A stretch of DNA of 64,000 nt from JAGVPT01 sp963772165 (GTDB taxonomy: Bacteria; Bacteroidota; Ignavibacteria; UBA10030; UBA8401). This document shows, piece by piece, positions 55,435 through 64,000 of the stretch; within the stretch, counting starts at the first letter, position 1, and each line of letters begins with the position of its first letter. The notes under the pieces are model-generated. The model searched no databases and was not told the origin of the DNA. It worked only from the letters and a program-made list of their open reading frames with translations. The position numbers and the translations under genes are program-made. Location: the NCBI GenBank assembly GCA_963772165.1, contig CAVYWA010000012.1, positions 62,001 to 126,000 on the forward strand. The letters run 5' to 3'.

Positions 55435-56761
55435 CTACGGTGTTAGGCTTCTCTCGGATTCGATGCTCGCATCGACGTTCTTCACTGCTTCATCGATCGT
55501 AATATTTCCCTTGATCGCGAGATAAAAATAACGGGACATGATTTTCGAGTCTTTCGTGTATTCCTCCTGGCTCGGCCGATGAACACCGGTTTTCAGCAAG
55601 TTGACGATCGTGCCGATCTCCGGGTATTTGCGGAGGTACAATGAATCACGGTAGAACGAATTCGTGATGGGAAAAAATCCGCCTTTGGTGTAGAAAATCT
55701 CCTGCGATTCATCTCTGAGCAGGTACTTTATAAAATCGATAACAGCTTCCTTGTGCTTGCTCGCCTTGGGAACCATCAAGTTCCAACCGCCTAACGCCGA
55801 CGCGGGCTTTCCACCGGGATAATACGGAACCGGCATCCGTTTCAAATTCTTTTCTTTCACCGTGTCAACCGGAGATTCTTTAAAATCCTGATCGTACGTG
55901 TTCCATCCGTGCAGGAAGAGGCCATCATGTTTGATAAAATATTCATAGCTTGGCACTTCGGTCAGGTCGCTGACAACATCGGGTGTTGCACCGTCCTTGT
56001 GGACAAAATCCACAAGCAACCGTAGAGCGTTCTTTGCCTCCGGCGTGTCAAAGCGGAACCCGATGGTCGTAAAGTAATCGGGCTTTTCGCTGAGAAGAAT
56101 TTCAATGTAACAGCAGATCAATCCTTCATAATCCGACGCGGGAAAGAGATAAAATGGATATTTGCTGTTAGGAAGATCCTTCTTGATCTTCAGAAAATCA
56201 TCCCACGACATGATGCTCTGCACTTTTTGGAGAAGTATCTTTCCCGCGGGGCTCATTTGCAAGAAGATCTGCGCGGTAGTACACGACCCCCTCGGAGATG
56301 TCAAGCGGAACGGCAACGAGTTCTCCTTCGTGATAACACGAACCGAGAGCGATCGGCGTTATTCTCTTTCGTTCTTCGTCCGTAAAGTATTTTCCCAGCG
56401 GTTCGCACCATTTTGCAAACCGCTGCACCCAAATAACATCGACTGCAAGAAGATCGATGCCATCGTCGTCCCCGCGCAATGAGCGGGCGAGAATCTCTTT
56501 CCGCGTATCCGTGCTGAAATCGGGGTTGGGAAAATCGACGGGAATAACTTTAATTTTGCCGGCGTGGGATTGGTTGTACTGATTGATCAGGATACGATGC
56601 GCTTCGGTCATCCTGTCCGCAAAATAAAATTCTGTAACGTGCTCCGTGGGGCGCTTGAACAAAAAGGCAAAGATGGTAAAATATACCAACGCTATCGCGC
56701 ACAGCACTGCGATACCCCATGCCTGATTGCTCGAAGAAAGTTTATAGTTCCCGGAAGCCAT
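55435..56761 (-). CDS. membrane-anchored extracellular solute-binding protein, frameshifted
   Basis: The composite has about 442 residues. An uncleaved-looking N-terminal span (AWGIAVLCAIALVYFTIFAF, about 14-33) is followed by a sugar-type ABC binding-protein fold: FYFADRMTEAHRILINQYNQ, GIDLLAVDVIWVQRFAKWCE, LVAVPLDISEGVVYYRADLL. The frame then shifts near 56230 at an A-run and continues SIMSWDDFLKIKKDLP, KASALGG-type WNLMVPKASKHKEAVIDFIK and GGFFPITNSFY. No permease or ATPase genes accompany it. It is followed directly by a histidine kinase, so it probably senses a solute for the kinase. The break may be a sequencing error. Confidence 0.82.
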
Positions 56762-57122
56762 GAAAGACGCGCGAATGTTATTTTTTAATCATGATGAAAC
56801 GCCTCAAAAACAGTATCATGCCCGGCGACCATGCATGAGACAAGCTTTCCGACTTTTCAGAAGACTCAATATATCTTATTTCTTTTGCGTTTGAGATGCA
56901 ACAACTATTTCGCGGGTGTCATCAAATGCGGACAACATGTTCGCTGGTGTCTTTTGCAGAAATAGATACGAACGCCACCTATGCCTATCGCAATTCTTTG
57001 CATCGGAATAACCGCTTGACTGCCTCCGGTTGAACGTGGACAACTGCCGCGACGATCGTGAACAGACCCATCGAGAAATAACCAGGGCGCGTTCATGACG
57101 CAACGTGCGTTATGGTCTCACC
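56762..57122. other. 361-base gap with no recognised gene
   Basis: This is upstream of the solute-binding/kinase/regulator operon and downstream of the GH5-like gene, and should hold the operon promoter. I looked for a sigma-54 type GG-N10-GC element and the AATACC palindrome and saw neither. A short ACGCA/TGCGT hairpin lies at 57099-57111. Confidence 0.3.
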
Positions 57123-59345
57123 CTACTTTATCAACATCATTTTTTTGACTTGAGTGAAGCTCCCGGCTTCAATCCGGTAGAAATACATCCCGCTCGCCAA
57201 TGTCCTCGCGTCGAATCGGACATTATACTCACCCGCACTTTCTTTCTCGTTCACAAGCGTAGCAACCTGCCGGCCAAGCAGATCGTACACTACCAGTTTC
57301 ACATGCGCCGGCTGCGCAATTGAATACCTGAGCGTTGTCGCCGGATTGAACGGGTTAGGATAATTTTGTTCCAAAGAAAAAGTACCGGGCAGTTGCGAAG
57401 AATTCTTCACCGATGTAACGACAAAACTGCTCGGGATGGCAAGGTAATCGAGATACATATAGCCCCAGCCCATTTGCATTTGAATGGTATCGTTTCCTTT
57501 GGCCAGAGGAACATACACAGTCTCTTCCAGCCAGGACGTTGTAGAACCCTGGAACACTACGGTGTCTGCCCGCACTCCGTTGATGTTGATGAATTGCGTT
57601 TTCGGGCTTTGATAAAATAATTTGAATCCAAACGCAATCGGATAAGTGCTGTCCGCCGGCACATTATTAATCGGCCAACTAATGGTTGCAATCGATGTAT
57701 CTGTAGCTATATCAACGTATGAACCTCCGCTGGCTGACGCATCACTTTTCACAGACATTCCCGGCCCTTTGATGATGGCTTTTTCCGCTTCCAGCCTGGT
57801 GAGCGGCGGAGTGCCAACCGTGACCTGCACGACGCCGGAAGCATTTCGATGCCCAGCGCTGTTGGTCGCGACCGCTGTTATCGAGTACTCTCCGGGGGAT
57901 ATATTTTTCCAGGTAAAAATATAATGAGAAGTATCCGCCGATGCGGAAGAGGGGACGATCACGCTGCCGATCTTCGTCGTCGTGAAAGAGAATAACTCGA
58001 CCGAATCGACTGCCAGGGTATCGGCTACCATAACGTTAATGGCCAATTCCGTGCTGTCCGGAAATTTTGCGTTGTTCTGAGGACTGATGATCGTTACGGC
58101 CGGCCAGTCGACGCCGATGCCATTGACTTTAACGTCGGTCCGATGATTGACCCATATTGAATTAATCCCCGCAAGGATGTCGGCGTTAGAAGAGTACGTC
58201 GGGTCGGTCCATGACCATGGAAGGGCGCCGGCGTACCCCAGCTGGTATAACGTATCAAATAAATTACTCGTTGGAACGCCGGAGGGGTTCCCCTCTCCGC
58301 TTTCCATAGCAAATTCAGCAACAACGATCGGCTTGTCAAGTCCCCAGACACTTGCCGGATGATTGAACGGAGAGGTTGAAATCGGCGTCGAGGTCGAATA
58401 GTAGTGCACGGAGTAGAAATCAAGCGTTCCGCTTGTATCGCCCCCCGCAGCGATTAACTGGCTGTTGGAATAATAATTTTTGTTCGACAGCGTTGCAAGA
58501 TGGTCAAGGTATGACATGACTGCATCCGTTGTCATCGACGCTCTATATTTCCGGTTAAACTGACGGGAGATTGATTCCTTATCAGCAAGGCTCAACTGCG
58601 AAAAGCTTGAGCTGGTTTTTTTGAAGGCGGCCGAGGGCGTGACATCAGAAAGAGCCTCAAAACTCCACGAACCGCTCGTCACTAATGCGCTCGAATCGGC
58701 ACGATGAATCGCGCCGGCACAGAGATTGACAAACCTCTGGATTGTGGACATAGGGACGTGGTTCACACCACTCCAGCCAAATTCATTGCTCATCCCCTCG
58801 GGTTCATTAAAAATTTCCCATGAAAGGATGGCTGGATGACCTTTGAGGGAGTCGATCATCGGAATAAGACAATTGTTGATGTACGCGTGAGTGTAGCTCG
58901 TATCATTGAGAAGGAGTTTATTACGGTTAATCACCGTTGCGCTATTGGACGTACTCAGCATGTCAAAAGACCAGAGACAAATATTTATTCCTATTTCTCT
59001 CTGCCACGCGAGGTCCAGAATTTTTCTCATATCCGATATCGTCAACGCGCCGGGTCCGGTGACATGCCCTGAGCTATCGAATGCAGGAGTAACAGTTCCG
59101 TTGACATGCAGCCACCATCGCATGGCATTCCCTCCGGCGTTATGGATGGAAAGCATAATCTCCCCAAAGCTCGTCGTATCGGGCGAACCTGTCCCAACAT
59201 CTCCCGCGAAATTGACCCATGCCAGATTTGCTCCATTTACAAAAAGCTCCTGGTTGTTGTATTGAACCCGGTTTGTTTGTGGATAGACAACCTGGAAAAA
59301 AGCAACAGCGGCAAGCAGAACAACTCCTCGCATAGAAAAGCGCAT
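57123..59345 (-). CDS. GH5-like glycoside hydrolase with CBM-like module and T9SS domain
   Basis: A 740-residue secreted protein (GAGAGG upstream; signal peptide about 1-22). The catalytic TIM barrel (about 28-410) has ILSWEIFNEPEGM with the acid/base Glu and KPIVVAEFAMESGEGN with the likely nucleophile Glu, as in GH5-type cellulases and mannanases. An Ig-like domain (about 420-515) and a CBM6/35-like domain (about 518-650; LEAEKAIIKGPGM, ASGGSYVDIATD) follow. The T9SS sorting domain ends the protein (NYPNPFNPATTLRYSI ... KKMMLIK). It should act on a plant- or algae-type polysaccharide at the cell surface; the substrate is unknown. The reading frame is intact. Confidence 0.88.
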   Translation of the reverse strand: MRFSMRGVVLLAAVAFFQVVYPQTNRVQYNNQELFVNGANLAWVNFAGDVGTGSPDTTSFGEIMLSIHNAGGNAMRWWLHVNGTVTPAFDSSGHVTGPGALTISDMRKILDLAWQREIGINICLWSFDMLSTSNSATVINRNKLLLNDTSYTHAYINNCLIPMIDSLKGHPAILSWEIFNEPEGMSNEFGWSGVNHVPMSTIQRFVNLCAGAIHRADSSALVTSGSWSFEALSDVTPSAAFKKTSSSFSQLSLADKESISRQFNRKYRASMTTDAVMSYLDHLATLSNKNYYSNSQLIAAGGDTSGTLDFYSVHYYSTSTPISTSPFNHPASVWGLDKPIVVAEFAMESGEGNPSGVPTSNLFDTLYQLGYAGALPWSWTDPTYSSNADILAGINSIWVNHRTDVKVNGIGVDWPAVTIISPQNNAKFPDSTELAINVMVADTLAVDSVELFSFTTTKIGSVIVPSSASADTSHYIFTWKNISPGEYSITAVATNSAGHRNASGVVQVTVGTPPLTRLEAEKAIIKGPGMSVKSDASASGGSYVDIATDTSIATISWPINNVPADSTYPIAFGFKLFYQSPKTQFININGVRADTVVFQGSTTSWLEETVYVPLAKGNDTIQMQMGWGYMYLDYLAIPSSFVVTSVKNSSQLPGTFSLEQNYPNPFNPATTLRYSIAQPAHVKLVVYDLLGRQVATLVNEKESAGEYNVRFDARTLASGMYFYRIEAGSFTQVKKMMLIK

Positions 59346-59473
59346 ACGGACCTCTCAAAAAAATAGTATCGTGTGAACGTTATTATGAAAAATTCAATGT
59401 AAGCCGCGGAAGTCTCTCATCTCAATAAAATTAGAAAAGAGTTTATATGCAACCCGCATATCCAAAGTCCATA

Positions 59474-61403
59474 CTATTTCAACAGCATCATTTTTTTGAC
59501 GCTCGTGAAATTGCCCGCAGTAATGCGATAGAAATATAGACCGCTGGCACAATTTCGGCCGTCGAAGTCTACACTGTGAATTCCAGCACTGAGACTTCCA
59601 TTGACTAATGTCGCCACTTCCTGGCCCAGCGTGTTGAAGACTTTCAGCTGCACCGTCGATTGCTGCGGAAGTGAAAAATTGATTTTTGTCGACGGGTTGA
59701 ATGGGTTAGGATAATTTTGCGCAAGGTTGAAGACCGTTACTATGCCCGGTTCCCGTTTAACTGCAACGATCCCCGTTTCCAGATATGCAGAGAAGATCTT
59801 CGCCAATTCGTTTGCATGGCCCGCAGCATAAACAGCATTTTGCGTATCGTCCCAAATCAAAGAGCCTACCGGGAATCCATCATTTGTCGATATAATTGAG
59901 GATTGGCTAAAATTCTCCGTGAGATCGGTGAACTTTGTAATTCCGCTCCCGTTCTCAGTTTTATTTCCACTGCTGTCGCGGCCGGGAATGGTCGTGGGAT
60001 CGTAGTCTCCGAAAATGTAATTGCTGTGAACAATATCGGTCGATCCGGGAAAACGGGGATCGCCATACTGGTGCTGATTCCATTCTGCCATTTCACTCAC
60101 CACGCCGGGAGTTATACCGTACGCAAAAGGGTTGAGTGACGGGTAAGGTGGTGCGCACCTCAATGAACCCGCCTCCATGTTCCGGCGAATAGGTTATGAA
60201 TAACGCAGCAGTGCGTGCGTTTTCCCACTCGCAGGGGATATTTTCTACCTTGTACACTCCCGGATAATACCAGCCTAAATAGGAAAGCGGGTAGGCAGTG
60301 CTGTCGATTGTTCCAGGATTGGTATTGTAGTACCCGCTCATCAACAGCGGGTCATAATAGTTTATGTTGTTGGAAACAAAGACCGATATTTTGCTGAGTG
60401 CCAGCAAAGGAGAGTACTGCGTTGAATCACCCCCCACGTAATACTTCGGCTGCACGACCACTCCCTCGTTGGCATCTACCGAGTCAATATCGATTGTGCT
60501 CTGGAATTCTTTCCGAGGACCATTCCCACCGCTGGTCTCGTTGGTGTCTTCGCCAACCCAGTTCTGATTGATGAAGATGTTGTTCACAACGAAATACCTG
60601 CGGTAAAATAAAGACGTGAGCCAGTTTTTTTTGTTATTAATGATTGTGTTGTGGTTGAAATATGCGAAGTCGGTCAATTCATTTTGCTGCAGAAACGTGA
60701 GGCCGCTGCCGACGATGGTGTTGTTTTCAATCCATAGCGTATCGATCGGATGCTTGCACTGGAAAATCCGTGAACTCCACCACTGACTCGGTTCGAACAT
60801 GTTCCGGAAATAGGAGTTGGTGATGAAGAACTTCGCCCCATACGGCCATCCGCCGATGGCGCCGGATTCGTTCGTGCAATCAAAAAGGTCGATGTTACTG
60901 AACTCGAAGAGACAATTATCGATGGTTAGCGACTGAGCCAGCTGGTTCTTCGTGCCGCAATAGAAGTTCTCACCGTTGAGTGTCCCATCCAACTTCATGG
61001 CCTGGTAATGCACATTCACCATCCTAATGCTGCCATACACGATATTGGCGCCGAGAACTTTTCCAATCACCGGCTGCAAGAGGATAACCGGTTTTGTCGT
61101 CCCCGCCGAGTCAGAAATCCCGACGATCGTCAATGTGCCGTTAGGGTTCGTCACAGTAATCGCCGAATTCTGATAATAGAAGTGCCCCTCTTGCAAGGCG
61201 TACACCCTGTTGGGATTTATTCTCGCTCCAGTGTTCGTCGTGTCACCGTTGATTATTGATTCTAATGCACCCGCATGCTGCCGCGTGGTATGGGGAATAT
61301 CACCCGGAACAATAATTGTGTCCTGGCTTGCAGGAATCTGCGCATCCAATGCGCTCAACATCATGAACGAAACCGATACGGAAAAAAGAATTCTGCGTTT
61401 CAT
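59474..61403 (-). CDS. right-handed beta-helix-like secreted protein with T9SS domain, frameshifted
   Basis: The composite has about 643 residues. The start at 61403 has GGGAGGGAACA upstream and a signal peptide. The N-terminal 420 residues have parallel beta-helix character (NNTIVGSGLTFLQQNELTDF, YFNHNTIINNKKNWLTSLFY then RRYFVVNNIFINQN), as in pectate-lyase-like or right-handed beta-helix proteins. After GGGFIEVRTTLP the frame shifts near 60145 and continues SLNPFAYGITPGVVSEMAEW. The T9SS domain closes the protein (NYPNPFNPSTKINFSLP ... VKKMMLLK). Catalytic residues were not identified, so enzyme activity is unproven. It follows the TonB receptor region on the same strand. Confidence 0.75.
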
Positions 61404-61632
61404 TGTTCCCTCCCTCGACTGCGATTGACCGAAACATGGTCGTGTAGGCATCGATGAGTTACTCCCTGATGAGCGGGGTAAGATTGCTTAGAGCTAGGGC
61501 GTTGAAAGAAGATATGGTGAAGGGGCTCTGAGATGACGACCGGAAGAATCGTACACTCCTGAGAGATGACGATCACCTGCGCCGCTCTAATGTAGCCAAT
61601 CGAATAGATATTTTCAAGCTATGCGATTTTTC

Positions 61633-61776
61633 GGTAGTGGGCTATTTTGAAGAATAAAGTCATTGCGAGGATCCCGACGCCCTTTGTCGGGAGACGAAGC
61701 AATCTCCATTAAACAAAAGGATTGCTTCGGCAAAAAACGCCTCGCAATGACCTTTGATTCAAAATGACCCACTACC
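61633..61776. mobile_element. MITE-like element with long inverted repeats and 8-bp direct repeat, copy f
   Basis: The left end GGTAGTGGGCTATTTTGAAG, then AATAAAGTCATTGCGAGG, is mirrored by the right end CCTCGCAATGACCTTTGATT, then CAAAATGACCCACTACC, across about 37 bases. GATTTTTC stands directly outside both ends (61625-61632 and 61777-61784), a likely target-site duplication. The interior includes a GGGCG hairpin (TCCCGAC / GTCGGGA) and two GAAGCAATC segments in opposite orientation. No transposase is encoded. This is the best-preserved copy in the window. Confidence 0.7.
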
Positions 61777-61791
61777 GATTTTTCTTTGACT

Positions 61792-61920
61792 GTCATTGCG
61801 GGCGGAGCGAAGTGGCGCTTTACGCCACCACGCACAACGTGGCAATCCCCTAAAATAATGGGATTGTCCCGCTGTACGGGATCCCTTCGGGACTTCGGCA
61901 AAAAACCTCTTGCAATAAGT
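61792..61920. repeat. palindromic intergenic repeat, copy g
   Basis: It starts GTCATTGCGGGCGGAGCGAA next to copy f and ends CGGCAAAAAACCTCTTGCAA. It contains internal hairpins (TGGCG/CGCCA, and GTCCCGCTGTACGGGAT-type). The tandem arrangement with copy f suggests preferred insertion in this 701-base gap, which otherwise lacks genes. Confidence 0.5.
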
Positions 61921-61981
61921 TCTTCTTGAAAAAGGAAATCAAACTGCAACGCTACCGATTCGTCCCGGCAATCGGAGGGTT

Positions 61982-62016
61982 GTAAAGAAAGCGGCCGGAT
62001 TTTTCGCTCCAGCCGC
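61982..62016 (-). terminator. intrinsic terminator for the TonB receptor gene
   Basis: On the minus strand GCGGCTGGA pairs with TCCGGCCGC, with one G-T pair and an 8-base loop, then TTTCTTTAC. It lies 88 bases after the receptor stop codon. Confidence 0.65.
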
Positions 62017-62104
62017 ATATCGATAAATCTTCGAGATCTGATCTTAAAGTAACGTGTTCGTTTTATAGCCGGACCGCTTAAAGGGTGTCACTACAGCAAC
62101 GGAT

Positions 62105-64000
62105 CTAGTAATTAAATGTGAGTCCAAATTGTGCATTCAATCCGTATGTCTGCCCGCTTGTCGGCATTTGACCCGCCGGAACGGTCAGATATGCCGGATG
62201 ACTATAATAATAATTATCGACATGGCTGTTGACATTTGTCGCATTGGCAAAGATATACAGGTTCTCGATAATCTGCTGCTTAAGCGAAATATCGAACAGC
62301 AACACGTTGTCGTAGTAGCTGTTCTCCAGGCCATACTGCGTATCGATACTTTGAAGCGTCAACTCCTGATACCGGAGCGAGAACCGCGAACTGAACCCTT
62401 TGTAATCCCACCCGAGGATTGCGTTATAGATTCCTTTCGGCTGATCCTGCAACGCTCCCGCCGTTGTTGAATAGACAAGCGTATCTTTGCTCCCTATTTT
62501 TGGTGCTTTTATAAAAAAGTAGGGATACTCTTCGTTGGAGCTCATGAATGAGGCGTTCAGCTCGAGAACGATTCCGCTTAATAACCCCGGCAGATACCAA
62601 AAATGCGTTTGCCATGAAAGCTCTATTCCTCTCAGATACGCATCAGCTGGATCGTTCATCGGAATAGAACCATTGAGTAATTTACCGCTGGTCGGACTGC
62701 CAGCCAGGAATGATGAATCAAAATAACTCTTGCTTGGCAGCCTGCTGCTGAAATCAGCCGGAGCGTTGACAATGGGGTACGGATCATACGGATAATAGTT
62801 TTGAAAGCTATAAATGAGATTGCTGATATCTTTGTAAAAAAAGTCAACCGTGAACAGTCCGACAGCGTTGCTAAACAACGAGGCCCCCACATCAAAATTC
62901 GTTGCAGTCGAGGGTTTCAACTGTGGGTTACCCGATACCAAATCCTGGCCAGTCTGCAATATAAGCAGAGGAGAAATATCCGAGTAACTCGGTAGCGAAA
63001 CACTCCTGTAGACCGCACCCATCACCTGAACATTGTCGGTGACTTTATATTTAGCATTGACGGAAGGATACCAATACGGGTTGTCTCTTTTTGTATCCAC
63101 CAAAATAGGAAGAGCGTTCAGGCCATTTGCATTTGAGCCGTTTGGTTGAATATGGTACGCCGAAATATCGGTTTGTTCTTCCTGATAACGGGCACCGGGG
63201 ACGATGGTAAGATCACTCCCGATATTAAACTCACCCATCAAATACCCTGCCCGCGTGTTTTCTTTATCGGTATAATTCTGGTCATAGGACCCAACGCCAT
63301 CCCAGTAGTAAGCGGATTGCCATGCCGGGAATATGGTATTCTCCATATACGCCAACCTGTACGGGTCATACGCAACCCCAATAGGATATCCTAAAATACT
63401 TGTTCTGGTGTAACTCGGATCGACGAAATATGTTGCTTCAATTCCGCCTTCTTCAACAGTAGGGCTTGGATTAGCTCCCGCAAGAAATGGAATTGCAGCA
63501 ATAAGGTTTTGTCTTCTGCCTTTACTCCCTCCATATTGTACATCGTAGTATAATCGGGTATTATCGTTGGAACGGTCAACGTCGTGATATTTTCCACCTA
63601 TCGACAATTTTCCCGAAAAGTCCTCCGAAAGTTTGAACGGCACTTTCCAGTCAATCTTTGCGTCGTATGATTCGTCCGTCAGATTAGTGTTGGTCTCATA
63701 GATATTCCAGAGCACGGATTGCGTCGCGTTCATTACCCCCATGTCGCCTATTAAAGCAGAAGGCTTTCCATAGATCAGGGCATTACCCGTAATGGGAGTC
63801 CCTGTGAGGCTCTGGATAAAATCAAATTCCTGTCCGTTGGGTGTATGTTGATCGCCTTTCGTGTATGATAATGATACCGGCAATTCCGTCCCGCCTAACT
63901 TAAACAACGCTTGAATTGAATGTGTCCGTTGTTCGGTTTTGGTATCGCTTACAAAAATTTCGTCCGTGAAACTATTACTGCCGAAATCTGTCTCATTATC
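62105..64000 (-). CDS. TonB-dependent receptor, C-terminal beta-barrel part (5' end outside window)
   Basis: The frame is open from the right edge of the window to the stop at 62105, giving 631 visible residues. Alternating barrel strands dominate. The SVSLPSYSDISPLL strand, the NPQLKPSTATNFDVGASLF hallmark (family form NPxLKPExxxxxELG) and the final strand LNAQFGLTFNY are typical of TonB-dependent outer-membrane receptors. The plug domain and signal peptide are beyond the edge, so the substrate class and a SusC-type identity cannot be judged. A terminator follows the gene. Confidence 0.85.
   Translation of the reverse strand, partial: DNETDFGSNSFTDEIFVSDTKTEQRTHSIQALFKLGGTELPVSLSYTKGDQHTPNGQEFDFIQSLTGTPITGNALIYGKPSALIGDMGVMNATQSVLWNIYETNTNLTDESYDAKIDWKVPFKLSEDFSGKLSIGGKYHDVDRSNDNTRLYYDVQYGGSKGRRQNLIAAIPFLAGANPSPTVEEGGIEATYFVDPSYTRTSILGYPIGVAYDPYRLAYMENTIFPAWQSAYYWDGVGSYDQNYTDKENTRAGYLMGEFNIGSDLTIVPGARYQEEQTDISAYHIQPNGSNANGLNALPILVDTKRDNPYWYPSVNAKYKVTDNVQVMGAVYRSVSLPSYSDISPLLILQTGQDLVSGNPQLKPSTATNFDVGASLFSNAVGLFTVDFFYKDISNLIYSFQNYYPYDPYPIVNAPADFSSRLPSKSYFDSSFLAGSPTSGKLLNGSIPMNDPADAYLRGIELSWQTHFWYLPGLLSGIVLELNASFMSSNEEYPYFFIKAPKIGSKDTLVYSTTAGALQDQPKGIYNAILGWDYKGFSSRFSLRYQELTLQSIDTQYGLENSYYDNVLLFDISLKQQIIENLYIFANATNVNSHVDNYYYSHPAYLTVPAGQMPTSGQTYGLNAQFGLTFNY

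Noticed and set aside
54575..55525. 316-codon open frame on the plus strand
   Set aside because: Antisense to the two-span histidine kinase, whose ATPase motifs and operon overlaps identify the real frame.
61614..62018. 134-codon open frame on the minus strand
   Set aside because: It runs through repeat copies f and g; the predicted peptide is just translated repeat (for example SSPDKGRRDPRND) and has no ribosome-binding site.
1..64000. tRNA or rRNA genes
   Set aside because: I looked for T-loop-like GGTTCGAATCC patterns and rRNA landmarks; the few GTTCGAA matches lie inside clear coding frames. A covariance-model search would be decisive.

Overview
The window looks like chromosomal DNA from a member of the Bacteroidota-Chlorobiota-Ignavibacteriota group, most likely an Ignavibacteriota-like organism. 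The main evidence is six secreted proteins that end in a type IX secretion (T9SS) C-terminal sorting domain of the NYPNPFNPxT type. TonB-type outer-membrane proteins, many lipoproteins and Bacteroidota-style sensory operons agree with this. That placement is an inference. I recognised no rRNA, tRNA, CRISPR array, intact insertion sequence or phage.

Layout. 1-2.2 kb: SRPBCC/AHSA1 proteins and a GH29 alpha-L-fucosidase. 2.5-9.4 kb: a double thioredoxin protein, a GT39-like membrane glycosyltransferase, small envelope proteins and a LysM protein. 9.4-16.8 kb: four consecutive T9SS cargo genes, three with broken reading frames. 16.9-21.7 kb: a Ser/Thr kinase coupled with a sigma-54 activator. 21.9-26.5 kb: comF, uvrB, a Sua5-type threonylcarbamoyl-AMP synthase, DUF2203 and an unknown gene. 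26.6-32.5 kb: a four-helix-bundle protein, an MFS transporter, and a peptide-use cluster (OPT transporter, PqqD-like protein, PepD). 32.9-41.1 kb: proline dehydrogenase, a DUF4139 protein, an outer-membrane barrel, SpmB/SpmA, and a sugar MFS plus ROK kinase pair. 41.4-56.8 kb: three two-component clusters in a row. 57.1-64 kb: a GH5-like enzyme and a beta-helix protein, both with T9SS domains, then a TonB-dependent receptor cut by the window edge.

The most interesting region is 47.4-56.8 kb. One operon (52111 down to 48127) encodes a small secreted protein ending in a CPPIC motif, two tandem seven-helix membrane proteins, a PAS histidine kinase and a NarL-type regulator. An identical-spacing palindrome (AATACC-N8-GGTATT) lies upstream of the operon and again just after it, before a small membrane-protein gene. 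This looks like a self-regulated sensory module with its own operator. Next to it is a second module: a membrane-anchored solute-binding protein, a histidine kinase and a sigma-54 response regulator, with no transporter genes.

Two window-wide patterns matter. First, palindromic MITE-like intergenic repeats occur at least seven times, several with terminal inverted repeats and one with an 8-bp direct repeat. Second, eight genes carry about thirteen single-base-type frameshifts, some at homopolymers. These could be assembly errors or real decay, and the sequence alone does not decide between them.
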